Source: Opitutaceae bacterium | GTDB taxonomy: Bacteria; Verrucomicrobiota; Verrucomicrobiia; Opitutales; Opitutaceae | Assembly (NCBI GenBank): GCA_023269565.1 | Contig: JAHFTD010000016.1 | Span: 1 to 36,176 of the forward strand | Direction: 5' to 3' | Length of the DNA: 36,176 nucleotides | Shown: one piece after another, positions 8,868 to 18,661 of the stretch | Layout of the letters: every line of letters starts with the position of its first letter | Numbering within the stretch: the stretch's first letter is position 1 | Made by a program: the position numbers and the translations under genes | The notes under the pieces: model-generated | Told to the model about the DNA's origin: nothing | The model's database searches: none | What the model saw: the letters and a program-made list of their open reading frames with translations, nothing else

Positions 8868-11800
8868 TTTTGAGCCGGCCACCGGCTTTGAGATCACGGT
8901 CAACGGCCGTGTCGTCCGTGTGCGGGGCGCGGCGCCGACCACCACGCTGCTCGACTGGCTGCGCGCGACCGGATTGACCGGCAGCAAGCAGGGCTGCGCC
9001 GAGGGTGACTGCGGGGCGTGCACCGTCGCGCTGGTCGACCGCGACGCCGCGGGTCGGCCGGCCTACCGCGCCTTCAACAGCTGCATCGCGCTCCTGCCGA
9101 TGTTTGCCGGCCGTGAGATTGTGACTGTCGAGGGACTGGCGCGGCCCGACGGCCCGCTGCATCCGGTGCAGGCGGCGATGGTCGGGCACTACGGCTCGCA
9201 ATGCGGCTACTGCACGCCGGGCTTTGTGGTCTCGATGTTCGAGGCCTACTATCGCGAGGGCTGCCGCTCGCCCGCGCAGATCAGCGACCAGCTCTGCGGC
9301 AATCTCTGCCGGTGCACCGGCTACCGGCCGATCCGCGACGCCGCCCTCGCGGCGCTGGCGGAGCGCCCACCTGCGGCGGGGGATATTTTTCACGAACGCC
9401 TTGCGCTGCCGGTGCGGCCACCAGGCGCACTGCATTACGGCGCGGGTGGGGGAAAGTTTTTCCGGCCGACGTCGCTGCCGGGGCTGTTCACCCTGAAGGA
9501 AACATTTCCCGAGGCCAAGCTGGTCGCGGGCGCGACCGAGATCGGCGTGGAGGTGAACAAGAAATCCCAGCCTTTCCCGCAGCTGATCTCCACCGAGGGT
9601 GTGCCCGAACTTACGCGGATTTCCCGGACCGACGCCGCCTGGCGTATCGGCGCCGCGGCCACGCTCACGAGCATCGAGGAGGCGCTGGCGGACGAATATC
9701 CTTCGCTAACCAAGATGCTGCGCGTCTTCGCCTCGCGCCAGATCCGCAACCGCGCCACGCTCGGCGGCAACCTCGCCACCGCCTCACCCATCGGTGACAG
9801 CGCGCCGGTGCTGCTGACGCTCGATGCCGCCGTGGTGCTGGCCGCCGCGCAGGGCGAACGGACGGTGCCGCTGGCCGGCTTCTTCACCGCCTACCGCCGG
9901 ACCGTGATGCGGTCGGACGAAATCCTGCGCGAGATCATCCTGCCGCGGGGCGGGCCGGCGGCGGGACTCACGCGGCGCGTCGATTTTCTGAAAGTCTCCA
10001 AGCGGCGCGAGCTCGACATCAGCATTGTCGCCGGCGCCTTCCGAGTGGATGTGGATGCGCAGGGCATTGTGCGCGAGGCGCGCCTTGCCTACGGCGGCGT
10101 GGCGGCAATGCCGCGGCGCGCGTCCAAAGCCGAGGCGCTGCTGGTCGGCAAAGATTTCACCGAGGCGGCTGTCGCGGTCGCACCGGTGTTGCACGACGAG
10201 TTCCAACCCATCGACGATGTTCGCGGCAGCGCCGCCTATCGCCGTAGTCTCGTGATCAGCCTCTGGGCGCAGTTCGCCTCCGGCGACCCGGGGCAGACGG
10301 CTGCGGGCAATTTTGATTTTTCTGTCGGCGCGGCGCTACTGGCGACCGATGCGTCACGCGCACTACAGCACGAGAGCGCGGCGGGGCATGTGACCGGCCA
10401 CGCGCTCTACGTCGACGATACCGCGCAGCGGCGGCCGATGCTGGATGTCTGGCCGGTGCTAGCGCCGCACGCCCGGGCAAAGATCACGCGGCGTGATGCG
10501 ACGAAAGCCCGTCAAGCACTTGGCATCGCCGCGGTGCTGCTGGCGGAGGACATCCCTGGCGAGAACAACGTGGGCGTGTCGCGGCACGACGAGCCGCTGC
10601 TGGCCAAGGACGAGATTTCCTACCACGGCCAGATGGTTGCGCTGGTGGTGGGTGAATCGCTCCAAGCCTGCCGCGCCGCCGCGGCGCAGGTGGAAGTGGA
10701 GTATGAGCCGTTGCCGCCTATCACGACCATTGCCGGGGCCGTGGCGCAAAACAGCTATCACACGGCGCCGCACACATTGCAACGTGGCGACGCCGTCGCG
10801 GCGCTGGCGGCGGCACCGTGCCGACTCGAGGGCGAGATTGAATTTGGGGGGCAGGAGCATTTCTATCTCGAGACACACGCGGCTTGGGCCGAGGCCGGCG
10901 AGGAGGGCGCGGTGCTCATCAACTCCTCGACACAGCACCCGTCGGAGATCCAGGCCATCGTGGCCGAGGTGCTGCACTTGGCGCGGCACAAGGTCGTCGT
11001 GCAGGCTCCGCGCATGGGCGGCGGTTTCGGGGGCAAGGAGACACAGGGCAACGCCTTCGCGGCGCTAGTGGCGCTGGCGGCAGTTCGGACCGGCCGGCCC
11101 GTCCGCGTGCAGCTTGACCGCGACCTCGACATGCAGCTCACGGGCAAGCGTCATCCGTTCCACGCCCGGTTTCGCGTCGGCCACGACCGTGCCGGCCGGC
11201 TGCTCGCCGCGCACGTCGAGCTGGTATCCGACGGCGGCTGGTCGCTCGACCTGTCGCAGCCGATCCTCGACCGGGCGCTGTTCCACCTCGACAACGCCTA
11301 CTACATCCCGGCGGCGCATTTCACCGGGCGCGTGGCGAAAACCAACCTGGCCTCGAACACCGCGTTCCGCGGCTTCGGCGGACCGCAGGGCATGCTGGTC
11401 ATCGAGGAAATCATGGATCGCGTGGCTCGCTCACTCGGCCTGCCGCCCGAGGTTGTGCGCGAACGCAATCTCTACCACGGCAGTGGCGAGACCAACACGA
11501 CGCATTACCGCGAGGAGATCGGCGACAACCGCGTGCAGGAAATCTGGCGGCGGGTGCTGGAGTCGTCGCGCTTTGCGGAGCGACGACGCGAGATTGAAGC
11601 TTGGAACGCGGCGCACCCGCACACCAAGCGCGGGCTGGCGGTCACGCCGGTGAAGTTCGGCATTTCCTTCACGTTGTCGCACTACAACCAGGCCGGCGCG
11701 CTGGTGCACATCTATCAGGACGGCTCGGTGCAGGTGAACCACGGCGGCACGGAGATGGGGCAGGGGCTGCAGACGAAGATTCTCGGCGTCGCCATGCGCG

Positions 11801-12639
11801 AGCTCGGGCTGCCCGCGGCGGACATCCGCATGATGACGACAAGCACCGACAAGGTGCCCAACACGTCAGCGACGGCGGCGTCGAGTGGTGCCGACCTCAA
11901 TGGCGCGGCGGTGGCCGCGGCGTGCACCGCGCTGCGCGAGCGGCTGGCCCCAGTGGCGGCCGCGCTGCTGGGCGCCACGGCGGGGGAGATTGAATTTGCC
12001 GACGGCCACGCGACCGTGCATGATACGAACCGGCGTGTGCCGTTCGCAAAAGTCGCGGCCAAGGCCTATACGGAACGCATCAGCCTTTCGGCTACCGGCT
12101 TTTACCGCACGCCGGGTATCCAGTGGGACTGGGCGAAGTCGGCAGGGCGGCCGTTCCATTATTTTGCCTGCGGTGCGGCGGTGGCGGAGGTCGAGGTCGA
12201 CGGTTTCACCGGCATGCATCTCGTGCGGCGCGTCGACATTGTGCACGATGTCGGCGACTCGCTAAATCCCGGTGTGGACCGCGGGCAGATCGAGGGCGGT
12301 TTCGTGCAGGGCATGGGCTGGCTGACGCGCGAGGAATTGAAATGGGACAAGGACGGTCGGCTGCTCACGCACAGTGCGAGCACCTACCAGATTCCCGCGT
12401 TCAGCGACGCGCCGGAGGTGTTCAACGTCACCCTGCTGCCGATGGCGGCGCAGCCGAACACCATTCACGGGAGCAAGGCGGTGGGCGAGCCGCCGTTGAT
12501 GCTGGCCATCAGTGTGCGCGAGGCACTCCGCGATGCGGTCGCGGCCTTCGGCCAACCCGGCGGGCAGGTGCCGCTGGCCGCCCCCGCGACCGGCGAGGCG
12601 ATCTTCGCGGCGATTCAGCACCGGCGGAAGTGCGGTTGA
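8845..12639 (+). CDS. xdhAB: Single-chain xanthine dehydrogenase (XdhA-XdhB fusion)
   Basis: A 1264-residue molybdenum hydroxylase with all cofactor domains in one chain. The plant-type [2Fe-2S] domain has Cys51, 56, 59 and 80. The second [2Fe-2S] domain has Cys120, 123, 155 and 157. The FAD domain (about 205-480) has LVAGATEIG and TLGGNLATASPIGD. The molybdopterin domain (about 505-1264) has GGGFGGKE, FRGFGGPQG, GTEMGQG and SKAVGEPP, with the catalytic glutamate near residue 1215. Most bacteria split this at about residue 490 into XdhA and XdhB; here only a short linker joins them. It oxidises hypoxanthine/xanthine to urate using NAD. ATG 8845 places the N-terminus correctly before the Fe-S domain; the frame reaches further up only by reading inside allE. 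xdhC lies nearby. Confidence 0.95.
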   Translation: MSTVRPSDFEPATGFEITVNGRVVRVRGAAPTTTLLDWLRATGLTGSKQGCAEGDCGACTVALVDRDAAGRPAYRAFNSCIALLPMFAGREIVTVEGLARPDGPLHPVQAAMVGHYGSQCGYCTPGFVVSMFEAYYREGCRSPAQISDQLCGNLCRCTGYRPIRDAALAALAERPPAAGDIFHERLALPVRPPGALHYGAGGGKFFRPTSLPGLFTLKETFPEAKLVAGATEIGVEVNKKSQPFPQLISTEGVPELTRISRTDAAWRIGAAATLTSIEEALADEYPSLTKMLRVFASRQIRNRATLGGNLATASPIGDSAPVLLTLDAAVVLAAAQGERTVPLAGFFTAYRRTVMRSDEILREIILPRGGPAAGLTRRVDFLKVSKRRELDISIVAGAFRVDVDAQGIVREARLAYGGVAAMPRRASKAEALLVGKDFTEAAVAVAPVLHDEFQPIDDVRGSAAYRRSLVISLWAQFASGDPGQTAAGNFDFSVGAALLATDASRALQHESAAGHVTGHALYVDDTAQRRPMLDVWPVLAPHARAKITRRDATKARQALGIAAVLLAEDIPGENNVGVSRHDEPLLAKDEISYHGQMVALVVGESLQACRAAAAQVEVEYEPLPPITTIAGAVAQNSYHTAPHTLQRGDAVAALAAAPCRLEGEIEFGGQEHFYLETHAAWAEAGEEGAVLINSSTQHPSEIQAIVAEVLHLARHKVVVQAPRMGGGFGGKETQGNAFAALVALAAVRTGRPVRVQLDRDLDMQLTGKRHPFHARFRVGHDRAGRLLAAHVELVSDGGWSLDLSQPILDRALFHLDNAYYIPAAHFTGRVAKTNLASNTAFRGFGGPQGMLVIEEIMDRVARSLGLPPEVVRERNLYHGSGETNTTHYREEIGDNRVQEIWRRVLESSRFAERRREIEAWNAAHPHTKRGLAVTPVKFGISFTLSHYNQAGALVHIYQDGSVQVNHGGTEMGQGLQTKILGVAMRELGLPAADIRMMTTSTDKVPNTSATAASSGADLNGAAVAAACTALRERLAPVAAALLGATAGEIEFADGHATVHDTNRRVPFAKVAAKAYTERISLSATGFYRTPGIQWDWAKSAGRPFHYFACGAAVAEVEVDGFTGMHLVRRVDIVHDVGDSLNPGVDRGQIEGGFVQGMGWLTREELKWDKDGRLLTHSASTYQIPAFSDAPEVFNVTLLPMAAQPNTIHGSKAVGEPPLMLAISVREALRDAVAAFGQPGGQVPLAAPATGEAIFAAIQHRRKCG

Positions 12640-12714
12640 CAAGTGACGGGCGGCCGTCGCCACGGGAGGTGTTACGCCTTGTGCGGTGCGAGAAAATTGA
12701 CTAGGAGCTACCGC

Positions 12715-12924
12715 ATGAACTCACGAATTGCCGGGTTGCGGGTCGCGAGCGCGTTCTTCGCCCTCGTGTGTGTGCTCCATGTGCTGCGGCTGCTCTTCGC
12801 AACCGAGATTGTCATTGCGGGCCGGCATTTGCCGATGTGGCTGAGCGCACCGGCCGCGCTCATCACCGGCGCGCTGAGTTACTGGTTCTGCCGGCTCTCG
12901 TCCACTGAGCATCAGGGTGGATAG
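12715..12924 (+). CDS. Small two-helix membrane protein
   Basis: A 69-residue protein with two predicted transmembrane segments (about residues 8-29 and 40-58), separated by a short loop containing GRHLPMW. The start is supported by a good ribosome-binding site, AGGAG, eight bases before ATG 12715. The frame extends upstream without one. It lies 75 bp behind the xanthine dehydrogenase gene and may be the last gene of that run, or independent. I recognise no named family. A role in purine uptake is unlikely at this size. Confidence 0.65.
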   Translation: MNSRIAGLRVASAFFALVCVLHVLRLLFATEIVIAGRHLPMWLSAPAALITGALSYWFCRLSSTEHQGG

Positions 12925-12939
12925 CCAAGCGAGCAGTCG

Positions 12940-13740
12940 CTATCCCGACTTGAGGCGATCCCGCTCGGCGAGCAACTGCGCGGCGATGCTGAGGGCGATC
13001 TCGTGCGGGTGGTTGGTGCCGAGGTCGAGTCCGACGGGGCAGTGAAATTTTCTCGCCCGACTCGCCGGCAGCCCGCTCGCGATCATCTCGCGCCGGAGGA
13101 TTTTCGCCTTCGCTGCGCTGCCGATGACGCCGATGTAGGGAAAGCTGCGCTCGGCCAGCGCACGCTGGAGCACGGGTCTGTCGGAGGCGTGGCCGCGTGT
13201 CAGGCAGAGCAGGAAGGCGTGATCCGGCATCTCCGGCACGAGGCTCTCGGGTGCGTCAGATTGGAGGTAGCGGGCGTTGGCGGCGCGCGGGAGGCGATCG
13301 AGCCACTCGCGGCGTGGGTCGACGACGGTGAGCGCGCAGTCGAGCGGAGCCAGCACGGGCACGAGTGCTTGCACGACATGGCCGGCGCCGAAGATCCAGA
13401 TCGGCCACGCCGCGCCCGCGCCACCAGCCGGATGCGGCTCGAAGTAAAGTTTCACCGAGCCGCCGCAGGTCATGCCGACATCGCCCTTGAGGCTCCAGTT
13501 GACAAAACGCGGCTGTGCGCCGCCGCCGGCAAGCATCTCCTGCGCGACTGCGATGGCCTTGGCCTCGACGCGTCCGCCGCCCACGGTGCCAAGGTGCAGA
13601 CCGGCGGGGGTGACGAGCATCTTGGCCCCGGTGTCCTGCGGCGTGCTGCCGAGCGCCTCGACCAGCACGACGAGCACGAAGCCGGCGCCCTCGCGCTCGA
13701 GCGCGGCAAGTTGATTGTAGAAGGCGGACGGGGCGGCCAT
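12940..13740 (-). CDS. xdhC: Xanthine dehydrogenase accessory protein XdhC
   Basis: A 266-residue XdhC/CoxI-family protein. It binds molybdenum cofactor, promotes its sulfuration and delivers it to xanthine dehydrogenase. The N-terminal XdhC/CoxI domain has GSTPQDTGAKML (31-42) and the conserved MTCGG (90-94). The C-terminal half has a Rossmann-type start, IFGAGHVVQAL (117-127), and the late VGLDLGTNHPHEIALSI motif. It converges with the xdh run, with only 15 bases between its stop and that of the small membrane protein. It is therefore not in the same transcript as its client enzyme. Confidence 0.92.
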   Translation of the reverse strand: MAAPSAFYNQLAALEREGAGFVLVVLVEALGSTPQDTGAKMLVTPAGLHLGTVGGGRVEAKAIAVAQEMLAGGGAQPRFVNWSLKGDVGMTCGGSVKLYFEPHPAGGAGAAWPIWIFGAGHVVQALVPVLAPLDCALTVVDPRREWLDRLPRAANARYLQSDAPESLVPEMPDHAFLLCLTRGHASDRPVLQRALAERSFPYIGVIGSAAKAKILRREMIASGLPASRARKFHCPVGLDLGTNHPHEIALSIAAQLLAERDRLKSG

Positions 13741-13798
13741 GGTGCGGGGGAGGGTGGAGCGGACTCTCGCTCATCGCCCCCGGTGGGGCAAGCGCGGC

Positions 13799-14430
13799 TT
13801 AGCAGGAGCGCCGGCGTTCCTGCCAGCGTTCCTTGCCGGTGAACAGCGGCGGGGAATCGGCCACGGATTCATCGTGGATGAGGACGAAGTCCCGGTGGAA
13901 TAGCTTCGATTCGTCGTCGGGGAACAGGGCGTAGGGCGGACGGACGGCTCGGTGCCGAAATAGAACAGGCCGCCGAGCTCGCCGTCCGGCTTGAGCAGCT
14001 GCGCCATGCGCTGCACGTAGGCGGCTCGTTGTGCGGGCGGGATAGCACAGAAAAAGGTGCGCTCGTAGATCACATCGAACGGCGCGGTGGGGATGTCGTA
14101 GGTGAAGAAGTCGCCCAGCAGCACGCGGTCGGCGAGCGGCGGACCAAGCCGGGTGCGGGTTTGGGCAACAGTGGCCGGGGCGAAGTCGAGGGCCGTGACC
14201 TCGTAGCCGGCGGCGGCGAAGGCGGCGATCTCGTGGCCGGAACCGCAGCCGGGGATGAGCACACTGCCGCCGCGCGGGTGGGGTTTCAGGTATTCCTGCA
14301 GGCGGCCCGGCACGCCGCCGAGGCCCCACTGAGTCTGGCCGCTCTCGTAGCGGGTGTTCCAGAATTCGGGTTGCCTCGGATGCAGCTCTTCCAGGCCGGG
14401 ATGGAACCGCGTGCGCGATTGTGATTCCAA
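13799..14430 (-). pseudogene. TPMT-family SAM methyltransferase, frameshifted
   Basis: A class I methyltransferase of the thiopurine-methyltransferase type. It has PEFWNTRYESGQTQWGLGG near the N-terminus (residues 21-39), the SAM loop VLIPGCGSG (57-65), and a late ALLKPDGELGGLFYFG-like strand. After FYFGTEPSVRP the starting frame runs into low-complexity Ser/Thr/Pro sequence and would end at 13771. A different frame resumes family-like sequence (PPYALFPDD, then SPPLFTGKERWQERR) and stops at 13799. One base lost, or two gained, between about 13936 and 13948 explains this; the spot contains a GGACGGAC repeat. It may be a real inactivating mutation or a sequencing error. The start appears to be TTG at 14430. 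Confidence 0.8.
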
Positions 14431-14479
14431 GCTAATTTAGCGTCCGGCGACTGCCGGCAGCCGCGAGTCGATTCGGGCT

Positions 14480-14523
14480 GGAGGGCAGACGGACTATACG
14501 GACGGGCAGGAGACCGTCCCTCC
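14480..14523. repeat. Palindromic repeat (GGAGGG...CCCTCC type), second copy
   Basis: A 44-base element between the methyltransferase and sufT genes. Its ends GGAGGG and CCCTCC match those of the element at 6695-6744, and it also contains GGACGG...CCGTCC. Read on the minus strand, its first ~18 bases align with the other element (shared GGAGGG-n-C-n-GTCTCC). It lies immediately after the sufT stop, so it could end or protect the suf transcript. Confidence 0.65.
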
Positions 14524-14526
14524 ATT

Positions 14527-15072
14527 CTAGATCAGACCGAGCTTCATCTTCCCTTCCTCGGAGATCATCGACTGGTTCCAGGCTGGGTCCCAGGTGATGC
14601 GGACTTCGGCGTCGGCCACGCCAGGAACGAGGAGAATCTTGCTCTTGGCGTCCTCGGCGATGACGGGGCCCATGCCACAGCCGGGCGCGGTGAGCGTCAT
14701 GGCGACGTCGACCTTGTGCGCGCCGTCGTCCTGCGTGGCGATGTCCATCGAGTAGACGAGGCCGAGGTCGACGATGTTGACGGGAATCTCGGGATCGAAA
14801 ACTTGGCGGAGCTGGGACCACACGGCTTCCGGGTCGGGTGCCTGGCCGGTGGCGGCGGGCGCGAAACTGGCGGCGGCGACCCTCTCGCCGAGGGCGTCGG
14901 CGTTCTGGCTGGCGATGCGGAGGAGGCCGATGTCGGTCATGACGGTGAAGCTGCCGCCGAGGGTCTGTGTGATGAAGACCTTCGAGCCGGCGCTGAGCGT
15001 GAGCTTGTCGCCCGAGGGGATCTGCGACGCCTCGACGTCGCGGGAGAGGATGCGTTCCTTGCTGGCGCTCAT
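14527..15072 (-). CDS. sufT: Putative Fe-S cluster assembly protein SufT
   Basis: A 181-residue protein with a C-terminal MIP18/DUF59 domain: [15 protein letters not shown] (93-107) and [14 protein letters not shown] (125-138), where the cysteine of PGCG is the family hallmark. The N-terminal ~75 residues form the extension seen in SufT proteins of suf operons. SufT helps mature Fe-S proteins, especially under high demand. ATG 15072 is four bases below the sufD stop (15077), so it is the last gene of the run. The frame stays open upstream through sufD, but that is shadow sequence. Confidence 0.9.
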   Translation of the reverse strand: MSASKERILSRDVEASQIPSGDKLTLSAGSKVFITQTLGGSFTVMTDIGLLRIASQNADALGERVAAASFAPAATGQAPDPEAVWSQLRQVFDPEIPVNIVDLGLVYSMDIATQDDGAHKVDVAMTLTAPGCGMGPVIAEDAKSKILLVPGVADAEVRITWDPAWNQSMISEEGKMKLGLI

Positions 15073-15076
15073 GGGA

Positions 15077-16405
15077 TCAGTTGTCCTTGAATTTGCGGCG
15101 GATGATGGCGGCGAGCTGGTCGTGCAGCTCCTGGTTCTGGATCTGGGAAAGGACTTCCTCGAAGAAACCGAACACGAGGAGCTCGTCGGCCTGCGGCTTG
15201 GCGATGCCGCGCGATTGGAGGTAGAATTCCTGCTCGGCGTCGATGCGGGCGGAGGTAGCGCCGTGCGAGCAGCGGACGTCGTTGGCCTGGATCTCGAGGC
15301 CGGGGAGCGAATTCGCCTCGGCGTCGGAGGAGAGCATGAGGTTGCGGTTGCTCTGGTAGGCGTCGGTCTTCTGCGCGTCGGGGTCGACGACGATGAGGCC
15401 GGAGAAGATGGTGCGGGTCTGATCAAGGAGTGCGTTCTTGTAGAGCAGGTTTGAGCTGGTGTTGGGCGCCTGATGGATTTGGAGCGTGCGCTGGTCGAAC
15501 TCCTGCGTGCCGTGCGCGATGGTGAGCGCGAGCATCTCGGAGTGCGCGCCGGGGGCCTGCAGCTGCGAGAACGACTCATGCCGCGCTTGCCGCGCACCGG
15601 AGTGGAGGTTGACGGAGAGGACGCGGGCATCGCGGCGGACGACGGTGGCGTTGAACTGGAAAGAGAGCGATTCGCGGCTCCAGTCCTGCATGGCGACATA
15701 GGTGACATTGGCGCCATGGCCGACATGGATGTCGTTGCCGCCGCAGGCGAACTGGACCTCGGCCTCGTGCGAGGAGCGGAAGAAGTCGGCAATGGTGACC
15801 TTCGCGTGGTCGTCGGCAACGATGAGCGTGTGCGGGAAGACCGCGGCGCCGGCGCCGGCGGCGTAGTGGAACACGCCGAGCGGCAGCTCGACCTCGAGGT
15901 TCTTCGGGACGTAGATGAACGCGCCGTCCTCGAGGAAAGCCTCGTGCAGGGCGGCAAATTTCTCGGAGCCAAGCTTGGACGGCTGGGTGAGCAGGTGGGC
16001 GCGGACGAGTTCGCTGTGCTGGAGCAGGGCGTTCTGCAGTGTGTCGAAGATCAGGCCGCGCGCCGCCAGTCCGGGCGAGATGGGCTCATGGAAGACAAGC
16101 TTATGATTGGCGAGGAGGAGTGTGCCGGCGCCGGTGACTCCAATCTCGCGATGGGCGGTTTGCTTGAAATCAACGGTGGCGGGCGGCGCGAAGCCGTCGA
16201 GCGTGAGGCCGCCGAGCGAGGCGAAGCGCCAGCCCTCGTCGGTGCGCTTGGGGAAGGGCAGGGCGGCGAAGCGGGCATAGGCGGCGCGTTTGCGGTCGAG
16301 CCACCACGCGGGCAGATGCGCCACGCGCGCGAGGTGCGCGGCGAAGGCCTCGGGGGTGAAGGAGCCGGTGAGCGTGGCGGGGGACTTGGTTGCGACGGTG
16401 GGCAT
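15077..16405 (-). CDS. sufD: Fe-S cluster assembly protein SufD
   Basis: A 442-residue SufBD-family protein, partner of SufB and SufC in the scaffold complex. Evidence is the right-handed beta-helix core with family segments [11 protein letters not shown] (about 160-170), the C-terminal [27 protein letters not shown], and the closing [10 protein letters not shown]. The N-terminal WRFASLGGL motif is typical of SufD. Two bases separate its ATG (16405) from the sufB stop (16408). The length is in the family range. Confidence 0.95.
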   Translation of the reverse strand: MPTVATKSPATLTGSFTPEAFAAHLARVAHLPAWWLDRKRAAYARFAALPFPKRTDEGWRFASLGGLTLDGFAPPATVDFKQTAHREIGVTGAGTLLLANHKLVFHEPISPGLAARGLIFDTLQNALLQHSELVRAHLLTQPSKLGSEKFAALHEAFLEDGAFIYVPKNLEVELPLGVFHYAAGAGAAVFPHTLIVADDHAKVTIADFFRSSHEAEVQFACGGNDIHVGHGANVTYVAMQDWSRESLSFQFNATVVRRDARVLSVNLHSGARQARHESFSQLQAPGAHSEMLALTIAHGTQEFDQRTLQIHQAPNTSSNLLYKNALLDQTRTIFSGLIVVDPDAQKTDAYQSNRNLMLSSDAEANSLPGLEIQANDVRCSHGATSARIDAEQEFYLQSRGIAKPQADELLVFGFFEEVLSQIQNQELHDQLAAIIRRKFKDN

Positions 16406-16407
16406 GG

Positions 16408-17844
16408 TCAGCCGACGCTCCCTTCCATCTCGAGGTCGATGAGGCGCTTGAGTTCGACGGAATATTCCATCGGGAACTGGCGGGCGAGGTCGTTGATGAA
16501 GCCGTTCACGGCAAGGCTCATGGCCTGCGCCTCGGTGAGGCCACGCTGCTGCATGTAGAATATCATCTCCTCATTGATCTTCGACACGCTGGCCTCGTGT
16601 TGCGTGGCGTTGAGGTCACCGCGCACGGTGATGGCCGGGTAGGTGTCGGTGCGGGAGTTGGTGTTGATGAGCAGAGCGTCGCACTCGGTGTTGTTCTTGC
16701 AGCCCTTAAGGTGGCGCGGGATGTGGACGAGGCCGCGGTAGGTGCTGCGGCCTTGGCCGACGGAAATGGACTTGGCGATGATGTTGGAGGTCGTCTCGTC
16801 CGCAGCGTGGACCATCTTGGCGCCGGTGTCCTGGTGCTGGCCGTCGTTGGCGAGGGCGATGGAGAGAACCTCGCCGCGGGCCTTGCGGCCCTTGAGGATA
16901 ACGCCGGGATATTTCATCGTGAGGCGGCTGCCGATGTTGCAGTCGATCCATTTGATCTCGGCCTCCTCGTGCGCGAGGCCGCGCTTGGTGACGAGGTTGA
17001 AGACGTTGTTCGCCCAGTTCTGGACGGTGATGTATTGGATCTTGGCGCCCTTCAGGGCGACGAGTTCGACGACCGCGCTGTGCAGCGTGGCGGTGGAGAA
17101 CTTCGGCGCCGTGCAGCCCTCCATGTAAGTGACCTCGGCGCCTTCATCGACGATGATGAGCGTGCGCTCGAACTGGCCGAAGTTCTCGGCGTTGATGCGG
17201 AAGTAGGCCTGCAGCGGGTGGGCAACCTTCACGCCCGGCGGCACGTAGATGAAGGAGCCGCCGGAAAACACCGCGCTGTTGAGCGCGGAGAATTTGTTGT
17301 CGCCGGTCGGAATGACCTTGCCGAACCACTTGCGGAAAATCTCGGGATGCTCGCGGAGTGCCTCGGTGGAATTGCAGAAGATGACGCCCTGCTTGGCGAC
17401 GAGGTCCTTGATGTTGGAGTAGGCGGCCTCGGAGTCGAACTGGGCCTCGACGCCGGCGAGGAACTTGCGCTCCTGCTCGGGAATGCCGAGGCGCTCGAAG
17501 GTGCGCTTGATATCCTCGGGCACCTCGTCCCAGCTGCGCTTGGGTTTCTGGCCGGAGGCGAGATAATAGCGGATCTTGTCGAAATTGATATTCTCGAGGT
17601 CCTTCGTCGCCCAGTGGGTGGGCATGGGTTTCGACTGGAAGACCTTCAGGGCATTGAGGCGGAATTCCTTGATCCAGGCCGCCTCCTTCTTGGCGGCACT
17701 GATATAGTCGATTGTGCGCTCCGACAGGCCAGTGCCGGCGTCGAACTCGTATTTGACGTCGTATTGGAAGTCACCCTTCGACTGGTCAATACCGATGACT
17801 GGATTATCGACTGTGGTGCCGGAGAGTTCGGTGGGTGGCTTCAT
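16408..17844 (-). CDS. sufB: Fe-S cluster assembly protein SufB
   Basis: A 478-residue SufB, the main cluster scaffold of the SufBCD complex in the cytoplasm. Family marks are [31 protein letters not shown], the highly conserved [14 protein letters not shown], and NTECDALLI (the cysteine implicated in cluster handling). The closing segment is [24 protein letters not shown] 17844 is chosen; the frame further up is arginine/proline-rich shadow overlapping sufC. The gap to sufC is 26 bases. Confidence 0.97.
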   Translation of the reverse strand: MKPPTELSGTTVDNPVIGIDQSKGDFQYDVKYEFDAGTGLSERTIDYISAAKKEAAWIKEFRLNALKVFQSKPMPTHWATKDLENINFDKIRYYLASGQKPKRSWDEVPEDIKRTFERLGIPEQERKFLAGVEAQFDSEAAYSNIKDLVAKQGVIFCNSTEALREHPEIFRKWFGKVIPTGDNKFSALNSAVFSGGSFIYVPPGVKVAHPLQAYFRINAENFGQFERTLIIVDEGAEVTYMEGCTAPKFSTATLHSAVVELVALKGAKIQYITVQNWANNVFNLVTKRGLAHEEAEIKWIDCNIGSRLTMKYPGVILKGRKARGEVLSIALANDGQHQDTGAKMVHAADETTSNIIAKSISVGQGRSTYRGLVHIPRHLKGCKNNTECDALLINTNSRTDTYPAITVRGDLNATQHEASVSKINEEMIFYMQQRGLTEAQAMSLAVNGFINDLARQFPMEYSVELKRLIDLEMEGSVG

Positions 17845-17870
17845 GGTGTGGGCTGGTGTTGCGTGGGGCG

Positions 17871-18632
17871 TCAGACCGTGGCCGCGGCGAGTTCCTTCTT
17901 CACCCAGTCGTAGCCCTTGGCCTCGAGTTCGAGGGCGAGGGACTTGTCCCCGCTCTTCACGAGGCGGCCGTCCCACATGACGTGGACGTAGTCGGGCACG
18001 ATGTAATCGAGCAGGCGCTGGTAATGGGTGATGAGCAGCACGCCGAGGCCGGGGCCGCGCATGGTGTTGACGCCGTCGGCGACGATGCGGAGGGCGTCGA
18101 TGTCGAGGCCGGAGTCGGTCTCGTCCATAAGGGCGAACTTCGGCTCAAGAATCGCCATCTGGAGGATTTCGCAGCGCTTCTTCTCACCGCCGGAAAAGCC
18201 CTCGTTGACCGAGCGGGCAGTGAACTTCCGGTCAATCTTCAGCATGTCCATTTTGGCGTAGAGCCGCTTGTAATAGCCGGCGGCGTCGAGTTCCTCGCCC
18301 TCGGTCATGCGGGACTGGACGGCGGCGCGGAGGAAGTTGGCGATAGAGACGCCGGGGATTTCGCTCGGGTATTGAAAAGCGAGGAACATCCCGGCGCGGG
18401 CGCGTTCGTCGGCCTGCATCGCCAGGACGGAGCGGCTGTCGAGCAGGACTTCACCGTCGGTGATGATGTAATCCGGGTGACCGGCGATGGCCTTGGCGAG
18501 TGTGGATTTGCCGGTGCCGTTGGGGCCCATAATGGCGTGCACTTCACCTTGTTTGATGGTGAGGGTGACACCCTTGACGATGGGCTTGTCGCCGATGCTG
18601 ATATGCAGATCTTTGATTTCAAGGAGGCTCAT
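17871..18632 (-). CDS. sufC: Fe-S cluster assembly ATPase SufC
   Basis: A 253-residue ABC-type ATPase energising the SufBCD complex; it is not a transporter. Walker A is GPNGTGKST (36-44), the Q-loop region is [12 protein letters not shown], the signature is FSGGEKKR (146-153), and Walker B is [12 protein letters not shown] (166-177). The variant Walker B 'ETDSGLD' is typical of SufC. The start at ATG 18632 (MSLLEIK) agrees with SufC N-termini; seven extra codons upstream are possible but unlikely. It follows the regulator gene by 29 bases. Confidence 0.97.
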   Translation of the reverse strand: MSLLEIKDLHISIGDKPIVKGVTLTIKQGEVHAIMGPNGTGKSTLAKAIAGHPDYIITDGEVLLDSRSVLAMQADERARAGMFLAFQYPSEIPGVSIANFLRAAVQSRMTEGEELDAAGYYKRLYAKMDMLKIDRKFTARSVNEGFSGGEKKRCEILQMAILEPKFALMDETDSGLDIDALRIVADGVNTMRGPGLGVLLITHYQRLLDYIVPDYVHVMWDGRLVKSGDKSLALELEAKGYDWVKKELAAATV

Positions 18633-18661
18633 GGAAATAGTCGGGTAGATCACTGGCCGGC

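Noticed and set aside
15073-15972. Upstream extension of sufT
   Set aside because: Ser/Arg/Thr/Pro low-complexity sequence inside sufD in another frame; SufT similarity begins at ATG 15072.
16390-17913. 507-codon plus-strand frame opposite sufB
   Set aside because: Gly/Val/Asp/Glu-rich shadow of a strongly conserved minus-strand gene.
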